The notes under the pieces were generated by a model. The model ran no database searches and was not told where the DNA came from. It saw only the letters and a list, made by a program, of their open reading frames with translations. Source: JAIVGV01 sp032229975 (GTDB taxonomy: Bacteria > Acidobacteriota > Blastocatellia > Pyrinomonadales > Pyrinomonadaceae). From it: 64,000 nucleotides of DNA. Position 1 is the first letter of the stretch, and every line of letters starts with the position of its first letter. A program made the position numbers and the translations under genes. Below, one piece after another: positions 43,267 to 51,858 of this stretch. The stretch lies in assembly GCA_032229975.1 (NCBI GenBank), contig JAVXVG010000044.1, positions 52,671 to 116,670 on the forward strand, given 5' to 3'.

Positions 43267-44223
43267 TCACGGCAGCAGTCGAATTGCGCGCGCCGTGCCG
43301 TCGTGCGCGAGCAACACGTCGGCCTTGACGCTCGCGCCCGTGCGCGAAGCGTTGACGGGCAAGCCGAGCGCGGCGAGCGCGGCGCGCGGAACTTCAACGC
43401 GCACCATCTGCCCGCCATCGAGCGGCGCGGAGTTGTCCGGCGCAACCAAAGGCACGAAGTCTGCGGACGACGCGAGCTCGCTCGCGCCCGCGTTCATTGT
43501 CGAAGAGATGGCCCCCGCGTCGTCCGGCGTGACGCGCCCGCCGTCTTCCCTGAAAGAGATCGGCAACGCTGCGACCGGAGCTTCCGCGCGACGGCGCGAT
43601 GATGAACGAACGACGCTATCAAAGGGCGTTCGCTGTTTCGTTGTAGTTGCGACTTCATCAGTCGCATGAACCTGCGTCACACGATCCTTCGTCGCCGCAT
43701 CGTGCGTAGTTGGATCGTCCTGTGAACTGATCTGCTCAATCGCTTGCGATGAAGAGTCGCCTTCGACGTGGTTGCCCTGCACAGTCGGTACAACACTTGT
43801 AGTCGTCGTCTCCTTTCGCGTGAACGCGCGCCAAGCGAGCACTGAGACGAGAAGCAACGACGCGGCGACTGCTGTCGCGAAGAGAGCGCGACGCAAGCGC
43901 GGAGCGAAAAGCGAGAGATTGACATCGCGTCGCGCGTGGGCCTGCGCGCCGACTCGCGCGATGTCTTCGAACGTGGACGCAACGCTGCGACGCTCTCGCA
44001 ACCGCGCGAGCAACGCGGCTTCGACGCGAGCGTGCGCTTCCATCTCGCGCATCGACGCACCCACCTCGCGCAGCGCAGACGAAAGCGCACGCTCGCGCCG
44101 GAGTCGCGCGGCGCAAGGCGCACACGTCGCAGCGTGCGCGTGCGCCGACTCGCGCGACGCGGCGTCCAACAGAGACCCGCGCGCCAGCTCAGTCGAGACT
44201 GATTCAAATTCCTGACAGCTCAT
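43267..44223 (-). CDS. Zinc-finger-type anti-sigma factor
   Basis: 318 residues from ATG 44223, overlapping the sigma gene stop by 4 bases (ATGA). The N-terminal 80 residues have the anti-sigma zinc-binding layout H-x3-C-x2-C (HAATCAPCAARL, with a preceding Cys at MSCQEF). One TM helix at about 117-138 (LFATAVAASLLLVSVLAW) separates it from a 180-residue periplasmic part rich in Thr/Ser/Asp that ends LPVNASRTGASVKADVLLAHDGTARAIR. It should hold the adjacent sigma factor inactive until an envelope signal acts on the periplasmic domain. Translation is probably coupled to the sigma gene. Confidence 0.85.
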   Translation of the reverse strand: MSCQEFESVSTELARGSLLDAASRESAHAHAATCAPCAARLRRERALSSALREVGASMREMEAHARVEAALLARLRERRSVASTFEDIARVGAQAHARRDVNLSLFAPRLRRALFATAVAASLLLVSVLAWRAFTRKETTTTSVVPTVQGNHVEGDSSSQAIEQISSQDDPTTHDAATKDRVTQVHATDEVATTTKQRTPFDSVVRSSSRRRAEAPVAALPISFREDGGRVTPDDAGAISSTMNAGASELASSADFVPLVAPDNSAPLDGGQMVRVEVPRAALAALGLPVNASRTGASVKADVLLAHDGTARAIRLLP

Positions 44224-44846
44224 GCGAAACACCTCGCCGCGTCGTAATCACCCGCAGACTCTTCGCCCTCGTCAAACGCGCGCAGACGCTCGCACAACAA
44301 TGCGCGTGCACGATGCAAGCGCGAGCGCACCGTGCCGACCGCGCACTGAAGCGCGAGGGCCGCCTCAGCGTAACTCATCTCCTGCAACTCGCAGAGCACA
44401 ATCACCTCTCGATAGTGAACCGGCAGTGCGAGCACAGCCTGTCTCACGGTCTCGACCGTCTCATTGCGCGCCAAGTCAGCGAGCGGATCGTGTCGCGCGT
44501 CGCGTTGTCGCTCGTCGGCGCAAACCGTCTGCTCTTCCCGTTCATCAGCGAGCGTCACAAAATTTCTTTCCTTATCAAGCCGACGCAACACCTGATTGCG
44601 CGCCACACCATAGAGGTAAGACGAGAGCGCGCCACGCGACGGGTCGAACCTGATCTCTTCGTTGAGCAATGTCATGAACACTTCCTGCGTCACGTCCTCT
44701 GCGACCGACTTCGAGCCCGACATCTGCAAAGCGAACCTGTAGAGCCCCGCCTGCCTGCGCCCGTAGAGCGCGGCGAAAGCCGACTCGTTGCCACCGCGCG
44801 CCAAGCGCAGCAGGCTCTCGTCCGTCTCTTCGTGCGCGGCTCGCAT
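44220..44846 (-). CDS. ECF-type RNA polymerase sigma factor
   Basis: 208 residues from ATG 44846 (GAAGGAAGAGG upstream). Region 2 (GLYRFALQMSGSKSVAEDVTQEVFMTLL) and region 4 (LPVHYREVIVLCELQEMSYAEAALALQCAVGTVRSRLHRARALLCERL) are clear; region 3 is missing, as in ECF sigma factors. It drives a regulon under the control of the membrane anti-sigma encoded next to it. GGAACTTTT occurs on the minus strand at about 44911-44919, resembling an ECF -35 element, so autoregulation is possible. Regulon members are unknown. Confidence 0.93.
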   Translation of the reverse strand: MRAAHEETDESLLRLARGGNESAFAALYGRRQAGLYRFALQMSGSKSVAEDVTQEVFMTLLNEEIRFDPSRGALSSYLYGVARNQVLRRLDKERNFVTLADEREEQTVCADERQRDARHDPLADLARNETVETVRQAVLALPVHYREVIVLCELQEMSYAEAALALQCAVGTVRSRLHRARALLCERLRAFDEGEESAGDYDAARCFA

Positions 44847-45055
44847 CCTCTTCCTTCGCCCGCTCCCCTCATCATTCGCCGTCGCAGCTAATTCGCCCCG
44901 CCGCGCGGAAAAGTTCCACGAATAGATGGCACGACAGAGATCGGGCACGCGGGCTTGATCGCAACTCATCGATCCAAACCAACGCGCCCGCGTTGCAGAG
45001 CGCGACGATCTATGAAAATCGATCTGGTTTCTTCGCGCTCTGTCCCGCGCTATTC

Positions 45056-47839
45056 TTAGCGATTGTCGTTCGCTTGACCGACTCTGCGTGGGCGCGTGCC
45101 CGTAGGTGGGATGGCTCTGCCGTTGTGATATTCGGGCCCACAGTAGCGGCGGGGTTCCGTGCCGATGACGAAAGTCTTGGAGCGTATGACGGGGCAGGTC
45201 GGTGCGGCGAGAAGGCCCGTGGTCGGATCGATGTCGAGCGTGATCGTGCCCATCAAGCGCGTCGTGCCGTCCGACTGTGTGACGCCGCGACCTTCGAGGC
45301 GCGGGGCGTTGCGTGTGCCGCGTGGAGGCGTCGGGGTCACATCGGGGTAAGGATTATCGCCTGAGCCGGGCGGTGGCAGAGGCGCGGGCGCGTAGCCGGG
45401 CTGAGTTTCCTCGATGGTCGGCGGTTGATCATTGATCACGTCGTTAGGCGGCGCGTTGCTCTCTTCCTTCGGCGCAGTGCCTGCGATGAAAAGTTCCGTG
45501 CGCTTATTGGGATCATCGGCGGCCGCTAAGAGGCCCGTGCGCGGATCAATCGAGGCTTCTTCGAGACCTTCGGGCTGCTGCCAGTCGCCCTGCCATTCGG
45601 GATGCTCCGTGAGCGCGGCTTGCATGAAGTCCGACCAGATCGGAAGCGCGGACTGCGCGCCGGTGAGACCCAACTGCGAGTTGTCGTCGAAGCCGACCCA
45701 GACCGCGCAGACGATGTGCGGCGTGTAGCCCGTGAACCATCCATCGCGCGACGTGCCGGTCTTGCCCGCGACGTTGAACTTGAAGCCGCGCGCGCGAAGG
45801 GGGGCCCCCGTGCCGCGATTGACCACGTCCTTCATGATCGAGGTCATGATGTAGGCGATCTCCGGTCGCATCACGTCGCCCTTCTGTGCGGACGGCGCGG
45901 CGATGGTCGCGCCCTTCCCCGTCGTCACGCGCGAGACGCCGATGGGCGCGACGCGCGTTCCTAATCTCGCGAACGAAGTGTAAGCGGATGCGACTTGCAA
46001 GGGCGTCGCTTCGTTCGTGCCCAGAGCCATCGCCGGGTAAGCGTGCGGTGGTTTGGGCAGGCCTGCGCGCGTCGCGAGCGACATGACGCGCCCCATCGTG
46101 ACTTCCATCGCGACATCGACGGTGATGACGTTGCGGCTATGAACGAGCGCATCGCGCAAGGTCATCGGCGCGTGCGTGTACTCGTCTGCGAAGTTGCCGG
46201 GCGAGTATTCCTGATTGTCGTAAGTGAAGGTCTTCGGCTCGTCCATGAAGGTCGTCGCGGCGGTGAGGACGCGCGGGACGGGATCGTAAGCCGTGTTCAA
46301 AGCCGTCGCATAGACGAAGGGCTTGAAGACCGAACCGGGTTGACGCATCGCGTCTGTCGCGCGATTCAACTGCGACTTCTCGTAGTCGCGCCCGCCGACC
46401 ATCGCGACCACTTCGCCCGTGTCTGCGTCTATCGCGACGAGCGCGGCTTGCAAAGTTCCGGGCGGAACTTTCTTCGCATAAATTTTATCGAGCGTGGCGA
46501 GTTGCTTCGTCACGGCATTGTAAGCCGCGCGCTGCAAGTCCATGTCGATTGAAGTGTAGATGCGAAGATGCTCGGCTGAGCGCGCGTCGGCGAGAATGTC
46601 TGCGAGCTGGCCCTGCACGTAATCGACGAAGTATGGAGCTTCGGAATTATCGACGCGACCGCGCGCGGGGGCCACCTTCAACTCGGTCGCCTTCGCATCG
46701 TCAGCCTGTTGCTTCGTGATGACGCCCGCGTCCGCCATCGAGTCGAGAACTTGATTGCGGCGGGCGGTGGCGGTGTCGAGATTGTGATAAGGGTTGTAGC
46801 GGTTCGGGCTGCGGATGATGCCGGCGAGGAAGGCGGATTCGGGGAGCGTAAGCGCAGTCACGTCCTTGTTGAAATAGACGCGCGACGCTTCGCCGAAGCC
46901 GTTGACGGAAAAGCCCGAATGCTGGCCGAGATAGACCTGATTACAGTAGAGCGCGAAGATGTCCTGCTTCGAGAGTCGCGTCTCAAGAATGACGGACGTG
47001 TAGGCTTCGGCGAGCTTGCGCCGCCAACTGTATTCGGGCGAGAGCAGAAGATTCTTGACGAGTTGTTGCGTGATCGACGATCCGCCCTGTCGCGCGAGCG
47101 GCGAGCTGGAATCTAGTTCGTAACGACTGACGAACGCGCGCAGGATGCCACGAATATTTATGCCGTAGTGTTGGAAGAAGGCGCGATCCTCTGTCACCGT
47201 CACCGCATCGACCAGAGACTTCGGCACGTCGCCGAAGCCGATCACTTTGCGTCGCTCGCGCTGAGTTCCCGCAACGAAGCTCAACTGTTCCGGCTCGATC
47301 TCCGCGCTCTGTAACTTCGCGTTCGTATCGCCGTCCGAGATCGACGCGATGCCCTTACCATTCCTCGCAAACACGACGCGCAGGTGCGGGAAGGCCTGCT
47401 TGCTATCGATCTGCGCCGTCTGTCCGGGAACGATCTCGACCGTCGTGCCCGCGACCGCATAGCGGCTGCGCGCGTCGTCCGCCTGCTGCGTCTTCTCGAC
47501 GTAGTCCGCGCGCTTGAGTCGCGCGACCAGATCGTCAATCGAGAGGCCGGAGCCGACGTGCAAAGTTTTCGGCGCGGTGTAGATGCCGGATGAGCGCGTG
47601 TAGATTTCGCCACTGATCAGTTTATCGACACGTTGGGAAAAGACGTGATAGTAGTAGCCGAGGACGACGATGACGAAGATCGTGAGAGCGGCGAGCGCGA
47701 TGATGACCGGCGGTCGAAAGATGCGTCGAGACAAGCGACGCAGGAAGCCTTCGTCCGGCTCGACGTATTTGACGACGCGCCCCGCGCTTCTCCTGCGGCT
47801 CACCGGCGGCACGTTCTTCGGGGGATGCCTCACAGCCAT
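45056..47839 (-). CDS. Class A penicillin-binding protein (bifunctional)
   Basis: 927 residues. It polymerises and cross-links peptidoglycan. A cytoplasmic Arg-rich tail is followed by one TM helix (about 43-63), a UB2H-like region (about 80-180, as in PBP1b), a GT51 glycosyltransferase with catalytic Glu217 (VTEDRAFFQHYG), and a transpeptidase with Ser503-x-x-Lys506 (PGSVFKPF), SRN (HSRNVITVD) and KTGTS. The C-terminal 140 residues (about 785-927) are Pro-rich with FASTA-like low complexity and a short tail with a Cys pair. The start ATG adjoins a heptamer array. It is monocistronic. Confidence 0.95.
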   Translation of the reverse strand: MAVRHPPKNVPPVSRRRSAGRVVKYVEPDEGFLRRLSRRIFRPPVIIALAALTIFVIVVLGYYYHVFSQRVDKLISGEIYTRSSGIYTAPKTLHVGSGLSIDDLVARLKRADYVEKTQQADDARSRYAVAGTTVEIVPGQTAQIDSKQAFPHLRVVFARNGKGIASISDGDTNAKLQSAEIEPEQLSFVAGTQRERRKVIGFGDVPKSLVDAVTVTEDRAFFQHYGINIRGILRAFVSRYELDSSSPLARQGGSSITQQLVKNLLLSPEYSWRRKLAEAYTSVILETRLSKQDIFALYCNQVYLGQHSGFSVNGFGEASRVYFNKDVTALTLPESAFLAGIIRSPNRYNPYHNLDTATARRNQVLDSMADAGVITKQQADDAKATELKVAPARGRVDNSEAPYFVDYVQGQLADILADARSAEHLRIYTSIDMDLQRAAYNAVTKQLATLDKIYAKKVPPGTLQAALVAIDADTGEVVAMVGGRDYEKSQLNRATDAMRQPGSVFKPFVYATALNTAYDPVPRVLTAATTFMDEPKTFTYDNQEYSPGNFADEYTHAPMTLRDALVHSRNVITVDVAMEVTMGRVMSLATRAGLPKPPHAYPAMALGTNEATPLQVASAYTSFARLGTRVAPIGVSRVTTGKGATIAAPSAQKGDVMRPEIAYIMTSIMKDVVNRGTGAPLRARGFKFNVAGKTGTSRDGWFTGYTPHIVCAVWVGFDDNSQLGLTGAQSALPIWSDFMQAALTEHPEWQGDWQQPEGLEEASIDPRTGLLAAADDPNKRTELFIAGTAPKEESNAPPNDVINDQPPTIEETQPGYAPAPLPPPGSGDNPYPDVTPTPPRGTRNAPRLEGRGVTQSDGTTRLMGTITLDIDPTTGLLAAPTCPVIRSKTFVIGTEPRRYCGPEYHNGRAIPPTGTRPRRVGQANDNR

Positions 47840-47842
47840 TGT

Positions 47843-48006
47843 GGTGAATGGTAAATGGTAAATGGTGAATGGTAAAGATGGTGAATGGTCAAAGGTGAAT
47901 CGTGAATGGCAGATCGTGGATCGCGATCATCTATCTGGTTTGCCCGAAAGTTCCCACGGTCGCATTCGCTCAACTACGATTTACCATTCACCATTTTCCA
48001 TTTACC
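47843..48006. repeat. Large heptamer-array inverted repeat (AATGGTG/GGTAAAT family)
   Basis: Left array 47843-47909 has nine or more units of GGTGAAT/GGTAAAT/GGTCAAA; part of it (47850-47876) pairs with 47980-48006 at 26 of 27 positions. The 103-base interior has no gene. It is the divergent region of the PBP and K+ channel genes and must hold both promoters. The unit is that of 8487-8553. Confidence 0.9.
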
Positions 48007-48082
48007 GACGTTGACCTGCGCGCCGCTTTTCCGATAACGTGGCGCACTGTTATGACGCGCCGTGTGAGGCGTGCGTTTCCAG

Positions 48083-49147
48083 ATGAACTCGATCCTCTCC
48101 CCATTCGGTCTGAGTCGTCACGCGCGCAACCGTCTGGCCTTCGCGCTCTCACTGCTATTCGTCCTGCTTGCCGTCGGCACAATCAGTTTCCACCTGCTCG
48201 AAGGCTGGTCTGTACTCGACAGCCTTTACGTGACGGTGACGACCATCGCCACGGTCGGCTACGGCGACTTTCATCCGACCTCGCCCGCCAGCCGACTCTT
48301 CACCACCGTCTTCATGCTGTTCAGCATCGGCACGGTCGGTCTGTTATTCTCCACGGTGGTTCAGGGCGTCGTGCAGTCCGAAGTGCTCTCAAGCATCGGC
48401 GCGCGACGACGCGTGCGCGGCATGAAGAAACTAGACGATCACTACATCATCTGCGGCGCGGGTCGCATCGGGATGCGCATCGTGCGCGAGCTTGAACGCG
48501 CGAGAGAGCCCTTCGTCGTCATCGAGCGCGAGGCATCGCTTCTGGCCCCACTCGAAGAGCGAGGCTTGCACACCATCGTCGCCGACGCAACGCTCGAAGA
48601 GACTCTGCACGATGCGGGCGTCGAGCGAGCGCGCGCACTCGCTTCGTGTCTGCCCGACGACGCGGATAACGTTTACGTCGTGCTCACCGCGCGCGGGCTT
48701 AATCAAGGGCTACACATCGTCGCGCGCGCCGTCGAAGAGCAGGCTGAGCCAAAGTTGTTGCGCGCGGGCGCGAACCGCGTCATCGCGCCGACGATCATCG
48801 GCAGCCAGCGCATCGTGCAGGCCCTGACGAAGCCTGCCGTGCACGACTTCATCGACTCGGTGACGACCGACAGTCTCGATCTCAACTTTGAGCAGATCAA
48901 AATGTCGCCCTCTTCCGATTACGTCGGGCACAAGCTGCGCTTCACGAACATCCGCTCGGAACTCGACGTGGTCATCGTCGCCGTCCGTCGCGCCAACGGC
49001 GAGATGTTCTTCAACCCTTCGGGCGATGCGCGCATCGAAGCAAACGATCTACTGATCGCCATCGGTCGGGCCGAGTCGCTCCAACGTCTCAAAGACCTCT
49101 CGCGCGGCACGGCGCATTTGCCGCCACTGCCGAACCACATGAAATGA
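48083..49147 (+). CDS. TrkA-N/RCK-type potassium channel protein
   Basis: 354 residues from ATG 48083 (a GTG at 48071 is possible). Two TM helices (about 18-38 and 75-95) flank a pore loop with the true K+ filter TIATVGYGDF. A TrkA-N/RCK domain follows (YIICGAGRIGMRIVREL ... VVIEREA) and a TrkA-C domain (about 260-340). It is a MthK/Kch-like, ligand-gated K+ channel. The stop TGA (49145-49147) overlaps ATG 49144 of a mini-ORF, so it is coupled to the epimerase gene downstream. It heads the long LPS gene run. Confidence 0.92.
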   Translation: MNSILSPFGLSRHARNRLAFALSLLFVLLAVGTISFHLLEGWSVLDSLYVTVTTIATVGYGDFHPTSPASRLFTTVFMLFSIGTVGLLFSTVVQGVVQSEVLSSIGARRRVRGMKKLDDHYIICGAGRIGMRIVRELERAREPFVVIEREASLLAPLEERGLHTIVADATLEETLHDAGVERARALASCLPDDADNVYVVLTARGLNQGLHIVARAVEEQAEPKLLRAGANRVIAPTIIGSQRIVQALTKPAVHDFIDSVTTDSLDLNFEQIKMSPSSDYVGHKLRFTNIRSELDVVIVAVRRANGEMFFNPSGDARIEANDLLIAIGRAESLQRLKDLSRGTAHLPPLPNHMK

Positions 49148-49204
49148 GAGTCGCAGTCTTAGCATGAAACTCGCCGTCGCAGTATGAAAGTCACCTCAGC
49201 ATGA
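49144..49204 (+). other. Three overlapping mini-ORFs linking the K+ channel gene to the epimerase gene
   Basis: ATG 49144 (MRVAVLA, stop 49165-49167), ATG 49164 (MKLAVAV, stop 49185-49187) and ATG 49184 (MKVTSA, stop 49202-49204) follow one another by 4-base ATGA overlaps; the channel's own stop overlaps the first and ATG 49201 of the epimerase overlaps the last. Spacings are 20, 20 and 17 bases, all leaving remainder 2 on division by 3, as needed for each to end at the next start. The units look like copies of the epimerase start (MRVLVTG). Confidence 0.75.
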
Positions 49205-50043
49205 GAGTTCTGGTCACGGGCGGGAGCGGCTATCTCGGCACGCACGTCACGCGCTTCTTTGGCGCGGACGATTTTTCGCGACGACTGAATCGCGACATCA
49301 TGCAGTCGGCAGACCTGCCGATGATCTCTGACTACGACGCCGTCATACACCTCGCCGCGCGACTCGACAAGCAACGCGACACGGCGGAAGAGACTTTTCG
49401 CACGAACGTCGAAGGCACAATCAACGTCTTGCGTCACGTGCGCGAGGGCGCGGCTTTCATCTTCGCCTCGACAAAGGACGTTTACGGTTCGCATGCCGCG
49501 AGCTTTATAGACGTGCCTGAAACTTGCCCGACCAGCTACGCGGGCCAGTCGCCGCTCGAATGGTCGAAGCTCATCGCAGAGCAGTACATCCACTACTACG
49601 CCGCCGCGCGAAACTTCCGCGCCTGCGTCTTCCGTCTCTCGACACCTTACGCCCGGCCCTCCGAGGGCAACGCGCCAAACTTCGTCACGCACTACGTCGA
49701 ATCGGTCAAGCGCGGCTGGTTGCTGCGTCTGCCAGCGCAGGGCCGCCCCATGCGCGACCTCCTGCACGTCGAAGACCTCTCGCGGGCCTGCCGCGCCTTC
49801 ATCGATTCAGACATCGCGGGCGGCGTGTATAATCTCGGCGGCGGACGCGCGAACGCGATCACACTGCGCGGCATAGTTGAAACAGTCGGGCGACTCATCG
49901 AGCGCGAACCAGTTATCGACGAAGAGGCGAACACGCCCGCGCCCTTGCCCTTCGATTACGTCTCAGACATTTCGCGCGCGCGCACGGAACTCGGCTGGGA
50001 GCCGCAGATCGGCGTCGAAGAAGGATTGAAAAGTCTGCTGTGA
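49201..50043 (+). CDS. NAD-dependent epimerase/dehydratase
   Basis: 280 residues, extended SDR. GGSGYLGTHV (7-16) binds NAD(P); the catalytic Tyr-x3-Lys is not in the usual place (AGQSPLEWSKLIAEQY aligns there, with Trp in place of Tyr before SK), so the catalytic pair may be altered. VEEGLKSLL at the C-terminus is typical of sugar-nucleotide epimerases. Given its place at the head of the heptose genes, it could be ADP-heptose epimerase-like or another LPS sugar enzyme; substrate unknown. Its stop overlaps the waaF GTG by 4 bases. Confidence 0.8.
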   Translation: MRVLVTGGSGYLGTHVTRFFGADDFSRRLNRDIMQSADLPMISDYDAVIHLAARLDKQRDTAEETFRTNVEGTINVLRHVREGAAFIFASTKDVYGSHAASFIDVPETCPTSYAGQSPLEWSKLIAEQYIHYYAAARNFRACVFRLSTPYARPSEGNAPNFVTHYVESVKRGWLLRLPAQGRPMRDLLHVEDLSRACRAFIDSDIAGGVYNLGGGRANAITLRGIVETVGRLIEREPVIDEEANTPAPLPFDYVSDISRARTELGWEPQIGVEEGLKSLL

Positions 50044-51230
50044 GTGCGCCGTCGAAGTCGGTCGTGAGTCTTGCGAGAGAGTTTCAGGTTTTGCGTCAAC
50101 TGAAGGCCGAAGAGATCGAGCGCGTCGTTGTGCGCGGCGCAAACTGGGTGGGCGATGCGGTGATGACCGTGCCGGCCCTGCGCGAGCTGCGCCGCCTGCT
50201 TCCCCATGCTCACATCACTCTGGCGACGCGACCGTGGGCGCAGGGCATCTTCGACGGCGCAGACTTCATCGACGATCTACTCATCATCGACGAAGGCCCG
50301 CAACCCATACGCAAGTTCGTCCGGCAGGTCAGACAATGGCGCGCGCGTCGCTTCGATCTCGCTGTGCTGTTGCCCAACGCAATGGCTCCGGCCCTCGTCG
50401 CCTTCGCCGCGCGCGTTCCCGCGCGAGTCGGCTACGCGACGCAGAGTCGCGGCGAATTTCTAACGTACCCGCTCGAAGTTCCCTCGTGGCGCGGCACGCG
50501 TCATGAAGTTTTTTACTACTTGAACATCATCACCGAACTCGAACGCGCACTCGCGCGCGAGGCACGAGACGAATCATCTTTGAGCATCGACGCACACGTG
50601 CCGCAGTTCGCGCTCAATGTTTCCGAAGAGCGACAGGCGGCGGCCCTCGCGCTGCTCGAACGACACGGCGCGGACATCGCGCGCCCCATTGTGGCCCTCT
50701 GCCCCGGCTCGACCAACAGCCGCGCCAAGCGTTGGCACTCGGAAAGATTCGCCGCGCTCGCGGATCGCTTGATCAATGAAGCTGACGCAACCGTCGTCAT
50801 CATCGGCGCGCGCGAAGAGTTGGACGTGACGCAAGAAGTCGTCGCCTCGATGCGTCGCGCGCCTGTTGTGTTGACAGGCGAGACGACGCTTGCGGAGACG
50901 ACTGCGATCCTGAGTCTCGTTAACCTGCTCGTCACGAACGACACTGGCCCTGCTCACCTTGCCTCCGCGCTCGCTCGCCCGACGCTCGTCATCTTTGGCC
51001 CGACGAATCCGTTGACGACGCGTCCCTTCGCGCCGACCGCAGAGATCGTCCGGCGACCACCCGACTGCGCGCCCTGCATGCTCCGCGATTGCCCGATTGA
51101 TCATCGTTGCATGACGGCGATCAGCGCAGATGAAGTCTTCGCGCGCGCCATCGCTCTGCTCGGACAAGATCGCGCGCACGTCGTTGAATCTCAGATCGAA
51201 GTTGAAGCTCATGCAGAGGCAGCGCGATGA
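50040..51230 (+). CDS. waaF: LPS heptosyltransferase (WaaF type, GT9)
   Basis: 396 residues with GTG 50040 overlapping the epimerase stop. It adds heptose from ADP-heptose to the LPS inner core on the cytoplasmic face. RGANWVGDAVMTVPALRELRRL is the GT9 N-terminal signature; CPGSTNSRAKRWHSERFAALADRL, NDTGPAHLASALARPTLVIFGPTNPLTTRPF and CAPCMLRDCPIDHRCMTAI are typical of heptosyltransferase II. The C-terminus overlaps the gmhB start by 4 bases, so translation is coupled. Confidence 0.93.
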   Translation: MSAPSKSVVSLAREFQVLRQLKAEEIERVVVRGANWVGDAVMTVPALRELRRLLPHAHITLATRPWAQGIFDGADFIDDLLIIDEGPQPIRKFVRQVRQWRARRFDLAVLLPNAMAPALVAFAARVPARVGYATQSRGEFLTYPLEVPSWRGTRHEVFYYLNIITELERALAREARDESSLSIDAHVPQFALNVSEERQAAALALLERHGADIARPIVALCPGSTNSRAKRWHSERFAALADRLINEADATVVIIGAREELDVTQEVVASMRRAPVVLTGETTLAETTAILSLVNLLVTNDTGPAHLASALARPTLVIFGPTNPLTTRPFAPTAEIVRRPPDCAPCMLRDCPIDHRCMTAISADEVFARAIALLGQDRAHVVESQIEVEAHAEAAR

Positions 51231-51811
51231 GTCGTCGCGCGATCTTCATCGACCGCGACGGCACGATCTCCGAGGAGGTCGGCTACGTCAATCATCCAAC
51301 GCGCTATCGTGTCTTCCCTTTCGCCGCCGAAGCTGTCAAGACGATCAACGAAGCGGGCTGGCTGGCCGTCCTCGTCACCAATCAAGCGGGCGTCGCGCGC
51401 GGCTACTTCAAAGAGGACTTGATCCAACTCATCCACGACAAACTCGCGCAGGAACTCGCGCGCGGCGACGCTCGACTCGATGCTATCTATTATTGCCCGC
51501 ATCACCCGACGGTCGGCGCGTTGCCTTATCGAACTGATTGCGACTGCCGCAAGCCGAAGCCCGGTCTGATCACGCGCGCCGCCACCGACCTCGACATCGA
51601 TCTCGCGCGCTCTTGGATGATCGGCGACCGTTACGGCGACACCGAACTGGCCCGCAACGCAGGCGTGCGCGCCGCACTCGTGCTCACCGGCTACGGTCGC
51701 GGCGAGCACGAATACCAGCGCGACGCATGGCAACACACGCCCGATCTCGTCGCGGAGAATCTGCTCGAAGCGGTGAAAGAGATTTTAAGAATTGATCCAT
51801 TGATCCATTGA
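51227..51811 (+). CDS. gmhB: D-glycero-D-manno-heptose 1,7-bisphosphate 7-phosphatase
   Basis: 194 residues, HAD superfamily. The nucleophile motif FIDRDGT has Asp9 and Asp11; the zinc site is CPHHPTVG...CDCRKPKPG, typical of GmhB; SWMIGDRYGDTELARNAGV holds the Mg-binding Asp. It removes the 7-phosphate of heptose bisphosphate in ADP-heptose synthesis. ATG 51227 overlaps the waaF stop. The last residues (RIDPLIH) and stop codon are inside a period-8 repeat array. Confidence 0.94.
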   Translation: MSRRAIFIDRDGTISEEVGYVNHPTRYRVFPFAAEAVKTINEAGWLAVLVTNQAGVARGYFKEDLIQLIHDKLAQELARGDARLDAIYYCPHHPTVGALPYRTDCDCRKPKPGLITRAATDLDIDLARSWMIGDRYGDTELARNAGVRAALVLTGYGRGEHEYQRDAWQHTPDLVAENLLEAVKEILRIDPLIH

Positions 51812-51858
51812 TCCATTTAGGAGATTCTTAATTGAATCAGTGAATCAATGGATCAATT
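51790..51858. repeat. Period-8 array inverted repeat (TGATCCAT)
   Basis: Left array about 51790-51815 has three units of TGATCCAT; the right array about 51830-51858 is its imperfect complement (about 21 of 25). It is the only 8-base-period member. It contains the gmhB stop codon and the likely start codon of the kinase gene. Confidence 0.8.
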
